From positions 1 through 64,000 of the forward strand of contig JAWKRR010000008.1 of assembly GCA_041389525.1 (NCBI GenBank): a DNA stretch of 64,000 bases, read 5' to 3'. The notes beneath the pieces are model-generated. The model had not been told where the DNA came from. It made no database searches and worked only from the letters and a program-made list of their open reading frames with translations. The position numbers and the translations under genes were made by a program. Shown here one piece after another: positions 7,933 to 17,298 of this stretch; the first letter of the stretch is position 1, and each line of letters starts with the position of its first letter. The stretch comes from JACKFB01 sp041389525 (GTDB lineage: Bacteria; Myxococcota_A; UBA9042; PHBI01; JACKFB01).

Positions 7933-10900
7933 CTACGGGACAAAGGGCACGTCCCACGGGATGTGGGTGGGGGTGTAGGTGCCGTCTTCGTTGGGGTGGA
8001 GGCCCCAGCAGCGGAGGCGGCCGTCGGCGATGAGGGCGCAGCCGAGGCCCGTGTGGCAGGCGACCGCGATGGCGTCCTCGATGGGTTCGATGTCCACAAT
8101 CTTATTGAAGTCCTTTGGGGTCTCGTTCCCGGGCCAGGTGTTGATGCCGGGATTGGCGACGCCGAGGGTGAGGGTATTGCCGCCAGCACCCCAACCTTGA
8201 ACCCGGCCGTCCGCGCGCGCGCCGAGGACGAGATGGGAGCCCACGGACGCCACGTCGATGACATCAGCGAAGCCCCCGAGCCACGTCGGCGCTGAGATGA
8301 TGAACTCCCAGTTGGAGGGCTTGATCCTGACGAAGGAATCCCAGAACCACACCGTTCCATCGCCTCGAAGCGCGGTCGCGTTGGCCCTGCCGCTCAGGGC
8401 GATGACACGGTCAACGCCTGCTTCCTCGCTCGAGTCCGACGGGTTCGGTGAGGCCCACTTTCGGACCAGACCGTCGGCAGCGAGGAATCGCCGGGCGCTC
8501 GAGGCCATGATCACGTTGACGCCCCCGCCGATCGCGATCGCGAACCCCGACCAGGCGGACTCTTCGATGAAGGGGATGATCATGATCCCCCAGCAGAAGA
8601 GCTGGCCATCCGCGCGTGCGGCGCAAGTGCCCTGTGCGGTCGGGAGTTCGCCGTGTCCAACGCTCAGGGCGTGCGTCAGCCCCAGCACGCCAAGCGGGGC
8701 AAACCCGGAAGCGCCTTGGGGAATCGTTGCGTTCCCCGCTCCAAGATTGCCGCCGTAGCCGTCAGCACCCCAGCACTTAACCCCGCCCGACGCGAGCATG
8801 GCGCAAGCGTGGTCATTCATCGCGCCGGCTCCAGACGCGGAGTGGACATCTAGCACTTGGATGGGGACCGCTTCCGGTGGCGGCAGCACCTGCCCTGGAA
8901 CGGAGGTGGCACCGAGCTGAAAAGCCTCGTTTGCGCCCCAGCAGCGCATCGTCCCGTCTGAGAGCAGCGGGCAGACGAACGAGTTGCCGGCGGTCACGTC
9001 GACAGGAGCCGCCAGGTCCACGAGGCCCTGGACCGCGACCGCGGGAGAAGGCACGCCGCTGCTCGGTTCAAAGGCCCAGCACACCGCGCGGCCCTCGCCG
9101 GTACGAGCGCAGCCTTGTTGCGCACCGACTCCCAGCGCCGCGATGGCCGCTGTGCTCGGAACGAGCGCAACGCTGGACGCCCCCGCCCCCCAACAGCGCA
9201 CGCTGCCGTCGCCGATTCGCGCGCACGCCCTGTCGCCGCCGGCCGCGACGTCGGACGCGCGCTCGATGCCGGCCACCTCGACGGGCAGCAGCTCCGCCGC
9301 CGACGTGGCCGCCGCGCCCGATTGCCCTTGGTCGTTGGCCCCCCAACACCACACCGTCCCATCGCCCAGACGGGCGCATGAATGTCCCTCACCGGCTGTC
9401 ACATCGGTGACATATTCGAGCGCTTCGACCGTCGTCCACACCGTCCGGTCGCTCTCGTCGCCGTGCCCGAGCCGCCCGGCATCGCCGCGCCCCCAGCACG
9501 CGACGAGCCCGTCGGCCGCGACCGCGCAGGTGTGCTCGGCGCCGCACGCGACGTCTTTTACGTAGGCGGCACCTACCACTTCGGCGGGTTCGAGCCGGTC
9601 CTCAAACGTGCCGTCGCCAAGCTGGCCGTCGTCGTTGGCCCCCCAGCAACGCATCGTCCCTGCGCCCAGAATCGCGCAGGTGTGGCCCCCGCTGCCAGCG
9701 AGTGCTTTCACCATCGACAGTCCCGCCACCTCGACCGGCCACTCCGACGACGCCGTGGTCCCATCGCCAAGCTGGCCCCGGTCGTTTCGACCCCAGCAGC
9801 GCACGGTCCCATCGCCCATCAAGGCACAGGTGTGCTCGAATCCCGCCGCCACCGCACGGACCCGCTCGAGACCCAACACCGGCGCCGCCACCTCGCGCAA
9901 GACCTTCGTCCCGTCCCCAAGCTGCCCCCAGGAGTTTTCACCCCAGCAACGCACCGTGCCCCGCGCCATCACAGCGCACGCGTGCGCGCCGCCGACCGCC
10001 ACGGCCCGAATCGCCTGGTCGCCCGGCGTCAGAGCCGTCGCCCACACGAGATTTGCGTCGCTGTTGCCCGCGGCGTCCCGCGCATGCACCACGAAGAAGT
10101 AGCGCGTGTTGGGCTCAAGCCCCGAGACAATGTGCACAACGACCCCCGGAGCGCTCTCGTCGTCCACCGTAAACGGCTGACACCCGCCGACGGCGACGCG
10201 CTTTTCGCTGACGCAGACCTCGTAGACAATGGCCGACCCAGGCGAGACATCATCGGTCGCGGCCTCCCAGGTCAGCCGTACCTCGGTCGCGCTTACGGCC
10301 TCCGCGCTGAAGACCCCAGCAAACGAGGGCGCCACCTCGTCGAGTGGCCCCTCCGCGTCGGCCGCATCGGTCTCCGAGTCAGCATCGCCGGCTCCGGCAT
10401 CACCCGATGAGGCCGAATCGGCAGCGTCGACGTCGCCATCGCCGTCCGCGTCATCATCTCCCGCCTCGCCATCACCCGCGCCACCGTCTCCCGCGTCGGC
10501 GGAATCGCCATCCCCGCTGGCATCGAAGTCCACGGCCGCATCGTCGTCCTCGCTTGGCGAATCGGCACCCGGCCCAGCATCGGCATCTGGTCCGAGATCG
10601 TTGCCATCGACGTCGGCCGGACCATCGTCGTCCAAATCGAGCCCTTTGACCTCCGAAACATCGAGGTCCCCGCCGACATCCGAGCCGTCGCCGACCTCTC
10701 GCCTGGGAAGGTCAGGCCCGCCGAGATCACCTTCAACCGTCTCGTTGTCCTCGACCGAACCGAGGTCCGGCAGCGCGTCCAGTCGCACCTCCGCCGGGCC
10801 GCTGTCAGCGACCTCCGCCCCCGTCGTCTCGTGCGCCGCCACAGCGTCGAGCGACGCTTCCCCCACCGCCCCATCACCGAGCGCGTCGCCGACGGTCCCG

Positions 10901-11037
10901 GACGAGGAACACCCGACGCCAAGCACGATGCCGACCGCAAGAAACCACGCCGACGCGCACGGCTTCCGAGGTGTCGCTGCAACCCGCGAGCCACACCCGC
11001 CCGGGTCGAGCCGCCCGACCGGCGTTGGATCAATCAC
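7933..11037 (-). CDS. putative lipoprotein with Asp-rich linker, FN3 domain and RCC1 repeats
   Basis: Predicted surface protein of 1,034 residues. An N-terminal hydrophobic segment (AWFLAVGIVLGVGC, about 30-43) ends in a cysteine, a lipobox-like export signal. Then comes a very acidic Asp/Gly/Ala/Ser linker (about 50-235), a fibronectin type III domain (about 240-335, ending LVWATAL), and a long array of RCC1/beta-propeller repeats with the recurring pattern HxCAxxxDGTVRCWGxNxxGQLGDGT. Such proteins are common and uncharacterised in myxobacteria. The GTG start at 11037 overlaps the stop of the upstream metalloprotease frame within a GTGATTGA sequence, implying translational coupling. The binding partner is unknown. 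Confidence 0.8.
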   Translation of the reverse strand: MIDPTPVGRLDPGGCGSRVAATPRKPCASAWFLAVGIVLGVGCSSSGTVGDALGDGAVGEASLDAVAAHETTGAEVADSGPAEVRLDALPDLGSVEDNETVEGDLGGPDLPRREVGDGSDVGGDLDVSEVKGLDLDDDGPADVDGNDLGPDADAGPGADSPSEDDDAAVDFDASGDGDSADAGDGGAGDGEAGDDDADGDGDVDAADSASSGDAGAGDADSETDAADAEGPLDEVAPSFAGVFSAEAVSATEVRLTWEAATDDVSPGSAIVYEVCVSEKRVAVGGCQPFTVDDESAPGVVVHIVSGLEPNTRYFFVVHARDAAGNSDANLVWATALTPGDQAIRAVAVGGAHACAVMARGTVRCWGENSWGQLGDGTKVLREVAAPVLGLERVRAVAAGFEHTCALMGDGTVRCWGRNDRGQLGDGTTASSEWPVEVAGLSMVKALAGSGGHTCAILGAGTMRCWGANDDGQLGDGTFEDRLEPAEVVGAAYVKDVACGAEHTCAVAADGLVACWGRGDAGRLGHGDESDRTVWTTVEALEYVTDVTAGEGHSCARLGDGTVWCWGANDQGQSGAAATSAAELLPVEVAGIERASDVAAGGDRACARIGDGSVRCWGAGASSVALVPSTAAIAALGVGAQQGCARTGEGRAVCWAFEPSSGVPSPAVAVQGLVDLAAPVDVTAGNSFVCPLLSDGTMRCWGANEAFQLGATSVPGQVLPPPEAVPIQVLDVHSASGAGAMNDHACAMLASGGVKCWGADGYGGNLGAGNATIPQGASGFAPLGVLGLTHALSVGHGELPTAQGTCAARADGQLFCWGIMIIPFIEESAWSGFAIAIGGGVNVIMASSARRFLAADGLVRKWASPNPSDSSEEAGVDRVIALSGRANATALRGDGTVWFWDSFVRIKPSNWEFIISAPTWLGGFADVIDVASVGSHLVLGARADGRVQGWGAGGNTLTLGVANPGINTWPGNETPKDFNKIVDIEPIEDAIAVACHTGLGCALIADGRLRCWGLHPNEDGTYTPTHIPWDVPFVP

Positions 11038-12752
11038 TGGCCTTGCTCCTGAGCATGGGCTTGGCGAAGGCCGCGCCTGTGGCGGGGAGAGACCAGAGGC
11101 CCAATCGAGCGGTATCCGACGGCGCGTTGGCGTCGGCGAGACCCAAGGCGGCAGGGCGTTGTTCGCCCGACCCCTCGAGCGGCCAAGCGGTATGCCAGTT
11201 CTCGCAACCGCCCGCGGGCTGTGGCTCGCAGCGGGCGTGCACTACCGCGTTCAACGACCCACCCGCTTCCACCCGAGCGGCGACCTGAACCAGACCGCGG
11301 AAATACGCGACCGTGGGTCGGCCGACGATGGGGGGCTTCACGTAGGTTTCGCCGTCAACGCCGATCGTTTCCCAATATGACAGGGAGTTCGGTGAGGGCG
11401 CTGCGGCTGCGAACTCCCAGAGCACGAGCGCGTCGGATTCGGTCCCGTCGGGCGTACCGAAGGCCACGAAGATGCGCGCTTGGGTCGTGGTTTCGGGGAT
11501 GTCCAGGCCGGCGCTGGCCACCGAGAGCCCGGTCGAGGCCAGGACCGCGGGGGAGGTCGGCAGCAGCTCCCACTGTGGGCCCGGGACCCCGTCGACAAAG
11601 GGCAATCGCATGGCTCTCACCGGGGCGTTTGCCGCGGAACCCTCCTTGTAGAAGAGGTAGAGTTCGCCATCGTCCTCGACGAGTGCCGGGGTGACATTTG
11701 TACCCAACTCCACGCCGACCGCGCCGGTGGCAGCGCTTGGATGCGGCCCTTCCGCCCAGAACCCGTTCGGACCCAACGAGGCCATCCGCAGCGAACCATC
11801 CTCGCCGCCAAACACCGTGAAAATCGTATCCCCAATCGTTGCCGCCGCGGGCCCGGTCGAAATGGGAACGGCGAGGTCAACGATGCCGCCCGTGCATTCG
11901 CCGCCGAACGCGCACGCCTGGGTGTGGTAGCAGAGAAAGCCGGCCGAGGCGGCCCAGAACGAGTAGTGAAAGCCGCCGCGCGATGCCAAAGCGATATCCT
12001 GGTCGGCTGGCACCGCGGCACCCACGGCTGCCGCGACCGACCACAACCCGATCGCGTCCGCGGCGGCTCGGACCATGGTGAGGATGGCGATTGCATCCGC
12101 GTCTCCCAAAGTCTGGGTAAGATCCTGCGCTGCTTGGAACAGGCCGTCGCGCATATCCTCAAGGCTGCCAGTGGCCGCACCGACGAGCGTGTCGATAAAG
12201 AGCTGGGTGAGGTCTTTGTAGGTCCATCCCACATCCAGGACGAACGGGACGGTGACGCCGTGGTGCGTGCCACTGTTGTCCGGGTCGCCCATGAGTTGAG
12301 CGAGCTTGCTGATCAGGTACCCGTTGTGATTTTCCGAACAGGCGAAGCATACCTCCGAGATGTGCGTGGGAGTGGGGCTGGCGACACCGAGGATGGTATT
12401 CGGGACGGCGAAGGATGGCGACGTAGAATCAACGCACGGGCATCCGCTGCCTGTGCACTGCAGTCCCTTGTACCAGTCAGGGGCGACCAGGCCGGTGATC
12501 GGGTCGCGCTCGTAGGCTTGACGCAGGACTCCGAATACATCGCCCAAGCCTTCTCGGATCCACCCTGCCGTGGTGAGGGATGACATACCGAGCTTGCCCT
12601 CATGGTGGTCGATGGCGTGGCTCGTCTCGTGGGCGATCGCGAACTCGAAGGCGTCGTCGTCGATCAGGACGCCGGCGGCGTTTCTGAGGAGGTCGGACGA
12701 CACCGCGATCAGCTCCTCACCCGCCTGCCCTCCCGCAAACCAGCGGGCCGGG
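11030..12752 (-). CDS. M4-like metalloprotease, catalytic and C-terminal part (downstream of frameshift)
   Basis: This frame continues the protein begun at 12709-16608 in a different phase. Right after the break it reads RWFAGGQAGEELIAV and then the zinc motif AHETSHAIDHHEG (HExxH); REGLGDVFG about 30 residues later supplies the glutamate ligand expected in M4/thermolysin-like enzymes. NHNGYLISKLAQL further on resembles the next conserved helix. The remainder (about 330 residues) looks like a beta-propeller or lectin-like C-terminal region with no motif I can name. The frame is open up to 12898 but those extra codons are antisense-like. No start codon or ribosome site supports independent translation here, so it is best read as the second half of one gene. 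Its stop overlaps the RCC1 gene start. Confidence 0.7.
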
Positions 12753-15700
12753 GCTGGCTGTCGGCCAGAAGGTCGAATGCGGACGAGATTTCGCAGAGGT
12801 TGGCGACTTGACCTGCCACGCTGCGGAAGTCGGTGACGGCGCGCAGGCGGTGCAAAGTCGCGTCGGCGTCCTTGTCCCAGCCGACACTCCCCGTCCATTC
12901 GTAGTAGAACGCGCCGACGCCGTTGAGCGCGTCAGCCAGAGCCTCTCCATTGGCCGACGGCTCTGCGGCACGGCACTCCGGGGCGTCTTGCACGCAGGGC
13001 GCGAGCGCGCCGGTGACCGCGTCAGCGCAGTAGGTGAAGAACTCGCCGGTCCCCGGCGGGGTGGGGTTCCCGCAGTGATTCGCAGAACCGGGCGTAGTTT
13101 CGGTGATCGTCGAATACTGGAGCATCTCAGGATTGACATAGGGCGCAACCGCAAGCAGGGGCTTGGCAGTGATGGTCCCGGTCACCGTGCACACCCCGGT
13201 CACAGCATTGAATTCCGTGCACGGCTGCACTTCCTGCGAGAACGCCTCCACACGCCGCTCTGCCGGCGCGAGTTCGTCCCAGGTCATGGAGGCGCCGCGT
13301 TCATCCAGGCGCAGCACCGAACCGTCGCCGCGGTCGATGTAGGCGTCGGGCGCGCTCGGGTGGCCATGGACGCGGGCGCGCCACGCGAGGACCGCCGGCT
13401 TGCCAGTGAAACCCCCAGCCGCGGAGTCATAGATGCCGGCGAGCAAGGTGACGCCCGCCGTGGGATCGGCGCCGAACGCTTCCGCCGCCGTGGCCTTGGC
13501 TTGCTCATCGGTCACGCCGCCTGAAGCCCATGATACCGCGGCGGGCGGCGTCAGGTGTCCACCGGCGCGCGTCACATATCCGTCGGGGCTGACGACGACT
13601 CGGAATTGCGAGGTGAAGACCGGCAGCCCGTCGATGCTCTGGACCAGTCGGACGCGCGAACCGCCGGCGCGTTCGGCGTGGATGCTGACGGTCTCAAGGC
13701 CGACACGCCCGACCATCTCGGTCGGGTCGATGGCGAAAAGCGCCGCGTTGTCGGCCACGAAGGCCTTCGCGATGGCTTCTGGACCGGCCCCGGGGCCGAC
13801 CGAGGTGGCCAAAGACATCCGGCAGGCGGACAGAGAAGTGACCTGTCCGCGGCCATCGGTGCCGACGGAGAGCGTGCTTCCGCGCAGGCCCATGGCGTCG
13901 CACCGCTTCGTGATCGACTCGCGTTCAGCGGGGGTCACCGCGTCGAGGACCCCATCCCACGTCGATCGGACCTGACTCGACACCGTCCCCAATCGCGCCT
14001 GCAGACCGGTCTGAATGCTCGGCAACGCGCTCCAATCATTGGGCATTACGACCAGCGTGCTCGGCTTCTCAATCGCCTCCAGCCGATAGTCGTCGCGGAG
14101 GAGGACGGTCGCGACATAGGCCACACGCGGGCTGAGGCCGGTGACTCGGGCGGTGGTAACTCCCGGGCCGAAAATCCCGGCAAAGCCGCCGGGAACTGTG
14201 GGGTCTACCGGCAAGATCATGAGTTCGTAGACGAAATCGAACTCGGAGGAGCCGAGAGACCAATCCAGTTGCAGTTCAGTTCCGCTGATCGGGGTGGCAG
14301 ACATGAACGGAGCGCCAATCCAGGTCGGTCGGTCCGTTTGCGGCCTGGGAGTGATCTCGGTGGGGAAGGTGGCGGTGTTGCCCCAGAAGTCGACGGCTTG
14401 GATCTGGAAGGTGTGGGTCGTGTCGGGGGAGAAATCCCATAGGGTCGCCTGGGTGCGGTTGCCCTGGACTTCGAGGCGCGCCTGTCCGGCTTCGAGGATT
14501 CGGTAGGCGACGACCCCGCTGGCGTCGTAGGCGCTCGACCAGAAGAAGTCGGCGGTTACTGGCGAACTGGCGATCGCTTTGAACTGGGTGCCGGGATCCC
14601 AGGTGGGCGGTATGGTCTCGGCGACCATGTTGATCGAGGCGGTGACTGGGGTTGATGAATTGCCGGCAGCGTCCTGCGCCACGACGACCACGGCGTAGGT
14701 TGGGGCCCACAGCGACTCGAAGGAGACTGAGGTGGACGGTGGCGAGGCCGACGTGCCGGTCCAGTACCCATTGGCGAAGACCAAAATCCCGTAGCCGGCG
14801 ACTCCCTCATCGTCCGTCCACGAGGCTTGCGACCAGTCCACGACGAGTCCGTAGCCATCCAAGGTGGCGTTGAGGATGGAACTGGGGTCCGTTTCCGGCG
14901 GGTCGCTGTCGCGGGTGAGGATGCCCCAAGTGGGACCGAAGTCGGACCGGTTCTGCGCGGCGTCGAGGGCGTGTAGCGAGAAGTCGACGAGGGTGCCGAG
15001 CGGCAGGGATTCGGCGCGATATGAGGTGACCGTCGAACCAAGGTTGGCGATGAGAACTCCGTCTTGCCGCAGCTCGTAGTGATCCACGCCGACGTTGTCG
15101 GCGGCGGCCGACCAACTCAGGTCGACCCAGGTGGCGTGGACGTCTTCGGCTTGGAAGGGGATGGGCCAGGTCGGCGGGGCGGTGTCGGAGAGGATCAGGT
15201 CCAGGGTCGTCATGGTCTGCGACAGGTTGCCGGCGGCGTCTTTGGCGACGATCGCGAGGTGCCAGGTGCCGTAGCCGAGATCTTCAATGATGGCCGAGGT
15301 TTCGGTGCCGGCGACCTCCGCGATGAGCGAGCCGTCCTGCAGGATCTGGTAGGAGGTGACTGCGATATTGTCCGTGGCGGCGGTCCAGGTCAGCGAGGCG
15401 TCGCCGTCTCCGGCCGGTTCGGCCATCAACCAGGCCTGCTCGGGCCACTGTGGCGGGCTGGCGTCGCAATTGGGGATTTCGCCGTGGGCGCAGGCGCCCG
15501 ACACGCAGGAGTCGGACGTGCAGAGATCGCCGTCCCAGCACTCGATGCTCTCGGGCATGATGCCGTGGCCACAGCTTGAGCCGGGGGTCGCCACCACCGC
15601 GTCGGTACCGACCGCGACCCAGCGGCCGGCGGCGCGGCCCATGAAGAAGTCGTCCGCGCCGATCTGGAGCGTGCCGTTGGGCGCCCAGATCTGGGTGTTT

Positions 15701-16608
15701 GCCATGGAACCCGTCCCGAAGGTCGCCGCGGCCGGCGTCGAGAGCATGGCGCCGTCGCTGCCGTTTTGGCCCAGGACGATGACGCCGGTCTGATCGTAGG
15801 TGAGACCGGCGGGTGGCTCGATGGTCAGGCCGATGTACGAGGCGTCTCCGACGCTGAGGCGGCCGGTAACGATGACAAACGCGTCCGCCTGGAACGCGAA
15901 GAACGCGTGGTCGCCCAGGATCAGGTCGCCCAGGACGTACTCCCCCTGACCCAACACGAGGATCGTCGGCTCTTCGGCGTCGCCGCTGGCCAGTGTGACG
16001 GTCCCGTACTCACCCGGCGCCAGCTCATCGAAGCCACCCGCGCTCACCGTCACGCTCGGCGCGTTTTCGGGAGCGCTCATCTCCGGTGCGTCGCCGAACA
16101 TGAAGTCCAGCGGCAGCGAGGCCGGCGACGTCGGCGTGCTGCCGGTCGTCGCGGTGGCATCAGCCTTGAAATCGTTCATGATCACGCCGCCGCTCACCGA
16201 CGCGCGGGCGCGGAGGCTCACCGAATCGGCCGTGAGACTCCCGAGGACCGACGCATCGACGTCCAGCGTCAACTCAGCGCTGTCGGCAAGATGCGAGGCG
16301 GTGCGGGCGTCCTGAACCACCACGTCACCGTGGACCGTCGCCCGAGCGCCGACAAGGGTGGAGTCGTGCGCGAAGATCACCCAGTCCGAGGACTGCGCCG
16401 ACGCCGGCGGCGCGAGCGCACCCATCAGCAGCGCGAGCAGCCCGCAGCGGACGCGGAGGCGATCAAACCGGGAGGGGTACGCACGTTCAGTGGCATCCGT
16501 GGAGGGCGAACGGGCATGACTTCTCCTAAGCAGGTCGATCGCGTCGGCAGCGCGCGAGGGAGACCTACGATCCGGCAAGCTAGCCGAGTCGGTGAGAAAG
16601 TGTCCCAA
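12709..16608 (-). CDS. secreted multidomain protein, N-terminal part of a frameshifted M4-like metalloprotease
   Basis: This frame carries, in order, a signal peptide core (CGLLALLMGALAPPASA), a Ser/Thr/Asp-rich beta-helical-looking region (about 75-330), a short Cys-rich segment (CWDGDLCTSDSC), four or more fibronectin type III-like domains (about 390-830), and an FTP/PepSY-type protease propeptide (VQSIDGLPVFTSQFRVVV near residue 1045). It then stops just before the catalytic zinc motif, which lies in another frame. The true start is doubtful: the ATG at 16608 would put about 60 residues before the signal peptide, whereas an ATG at 16517 with an AGGAG site is in another frame and would give a normal signal peptide after one base is restored near 16470-16477. 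The intact product would be near 1,850 residues. Confidence 0.65.
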   Translation of the reverse strand: MGHFLTDSASLPDRRSPSRAADAIDLLRRSHARSPSTDATERAYPSRFDRLRVRCGLLALLMGALAPPASAQSSDWVIFAHDSTLVGARATVHGDVVVQDARTASHLADSAELTLDVDASVLGSLTADSVSLRARASVSGGVIMNDFKADATATTGSTPTSPASLPLDFMFGDAPEMSAPENAPSVTVSAGGFDELAPGEYGTVTLASGDAEEPTILVLGQGEYVLGDLILGDHAFFAFQADAFVIVTGRLSVGDASYIGLTIEPPAGLTYDQTGVIVLGQNGSDGAMLSTPAAATFGTGSMANTQIWAPNGTLQIGADDFFMGRAAGRWVAVGTDAVVATPGSSCGHGIMPESIECWDGDLCTSDSCVSGACAHGEIPNCDASPPQWPEQAWLMAEPAGDGDASLTWTAATDNIAVTSYQILQDGSLIAEVAGTETSAIIEDLGYGTWHLAIVAKDAAGNLSQTMTTLDLILSDTAPPTWPIPFQAEDVHATWVDLSWSAAADNVGVDHYELRQDGVLIANLGSTVTSYRAESLPLGTLVDFSLHALDAAQNRSDFGPTWGILTRDSDPPETDPSSILNATLDGYGLVVDWSQASWTDDEGVAGYGILVFANGYWTGTSASPPSTSVSFESLWAPTYAVVVVAQDAAGNSSTPVTASINMVAETIPPTWDPGTQFKAIASSPVTADFFWSSAYDASGVVAYRILEAGQARLEVQGNRTQATLWDFSPDTTHTFQIQAVDFWGNTATFPTEITPRPQTDRPTWIGAPFMSATPISGTELQLDWSLGSSEFDFVYELMILPVDPTVPGGFAGIFGPGVTTARVTGLSPRVAYVATVLLRDDYRLEAIEKPSTLVVMPNDWSALPSIQTGLQARLGTVSSQVRSTWDGVLDAVTPAERESITKRCDAMGLRGSTLSVGTDGRGQVTSLSACRMSLATSVGPGAGPEAIAKAFVADNAALFAIDPTEMVGRVGLETVSIHAERAGGSRVRLVQSIDGLPVFTSQFRVVVSPDGYVTRAGGHLTPPAAVSWASGGVTDEQAKATAAEAFGADPTAGVTLLAGIYDSAAGGFTGKPAVLAWRARVHGHPSAPDAYIDRGDGSVLRLDERGASMTWDELAPAERRVEAFSQEVQPCTEFNAVTGVCTVTGTITAKPLLAVAPYVNPEMLQYSTITETTPGSANHCGNPTPPGTGEFFTYCADAVTGALAPCVQDAPECRAAEPSANGEALADALNGVGAFYYEWTGSVGWDKDADATLHRLRAVTDFRSVAGQVANLCEISSAFDLLADSQPRPAGLREGRRVRS
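12750..12753 (-). other. frameshift site (GGGG run) splitting the metalloprotease gene
   Basis: Restoring one G on the plus strand (one C on the coding strand) joins the upstream frame ending LLADSQP to the downstream frame beginning ARWFAGGQAG and its HETSH motif. No A/T-rich slippery heptamer is present, so programmed frameshifting is unlikely. Confidence 0.75.
16470..16477 (-). other. probable frameshift site near the signal peptide (GGGAGGGG)
   Basis: An ATG at 16517 with a strong ribosome site enters a frame that leaves the signal-peptide frame here. One extra base in either G-run would join MPVRPPRMPLNVRTP to RFDRLRVRCGLLALLMGA, giving a standard export signal. Confidence 0.55.
16520..16527 (-). 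promoter_or_regulatory. strong ribosome binding site for the metalloprotease gene
   Basis: AGGAGAAG on the minus strand; its AGGAG core is five bases before an ATG at 16517. The match is much better than anything upstream of 16608, which argues that translation really begins at 16517. Confidence 0.55.
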
Positions 16609-17298
16609 AAAGCGCAGACCCCTGACGGTTTCAGCGACCGCGCGGACCGTGATTTATTGCATTGCACCGGAGTGCCTCCAGGTGCAACCTCCATGGTTTT
16701 GACCGCGCCCGGCCTTGCCAGAGCACACCGGGTCCGGCGGAGCGGCCCTGCCGCTCTGGCAACTGCAGCTGTTACACTTCCACCAACTCGCCTGACACCC
16801 AAGACCGCTCGACAGCGATTGCGTCAATCGCATCGCCTGCCCCGCCGACTTCCCTTGCAAGTGCCACAAATTGACACACTGCAACACAGGGCGTCCGGGC
16901 CCGACGCTGGCGGCGGTCCACTGCACCCACTCAAGAGTCACGCTCGTAGCGCGGGCTTGGCCCGGAACCCAATAGGGTCTCGAGGCGTGGCCGGCTCATG
17001 TCCGGTGAGGAACTTCCGCGCGGAGGGGGATGGGATTTCATGGTTACCACGGAGGCACGGAGACACGGAGACATGCACACGGAGGAAGCGCCCTGCGTGT
17101 GCGCGGGTGTTCCTGGCGAAACCACGCGATTGTATCAACCTCGCCATCCCGCCCCCACGCCTCGCCCCGCCTCCGTGTCTCCGTGCCTCCGTGGTAAAGA
17201 ACTTTCGATTCCATCGCCCGCTCGACCCTGCCCGTCACAGCTCCTCCACGATGCGTATAGATTCTGTGCGCAGCGCGGAGAAATTCGGATCTAGTAGA
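16609..17298. other. 690-bp non-coding region with a fold-back element
   Basis: No gene could be supported here on either strand. Open frames are short, lack ribosome sites and are Cys/Arg-rich in the manner of antisense noise. The only strong structure is the inverted-repeat element at 17044-17197. The half next to the protease gene presumably holds its promoter. Confidence 0.6.
17044..17197. repeat. fold-back (MITE-like) element with perfect 27-bp terminal inverted repeats
   Basis: The left arm (17044-17070) and right arm (17171-17197) are exact reverse complements over 27 bases. Each arm is internally repetitive, with short CACGGAG units (ACCACGGAGG, CACGGAGACACGGAG). The 100-bp centre shows no coding content. 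The element lies between pntB and the metalloprotease gene. The arms resemble dispersed CACGGAG-type repeats known from several bacterial genomes, which is recollection rather than a search result. No transposase is present in the window, so any mobility would be in trans. Confidence 0.75.

Noticed and set aside
10229..11380. Ser/Pro-rich plus-strand frame that looks like a low-complexity secreted protein
   Set aside because: It is the complement of the Asp-rich linker of the RCC1 lipoprotein, whose GAC/GAT codons read as Ser, Pro and Val codons on the opposite strand.
12745..12760. Programmed -1 ribosomal frameshifting in the metalloprotease gene
   Set aside because: No slippery heptamer of the X-XXY-YYZ type and no clear downstream structure were seen; a missing homopolymer base explains it more simply.
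16654..16941. 95-codon Cys-rich minus-strand frame in the intergenic region
   Set aside because: No ribosome site, no signal peptide, and all frames of this stretch are similarly Cys-rich, so composition alone explains it.
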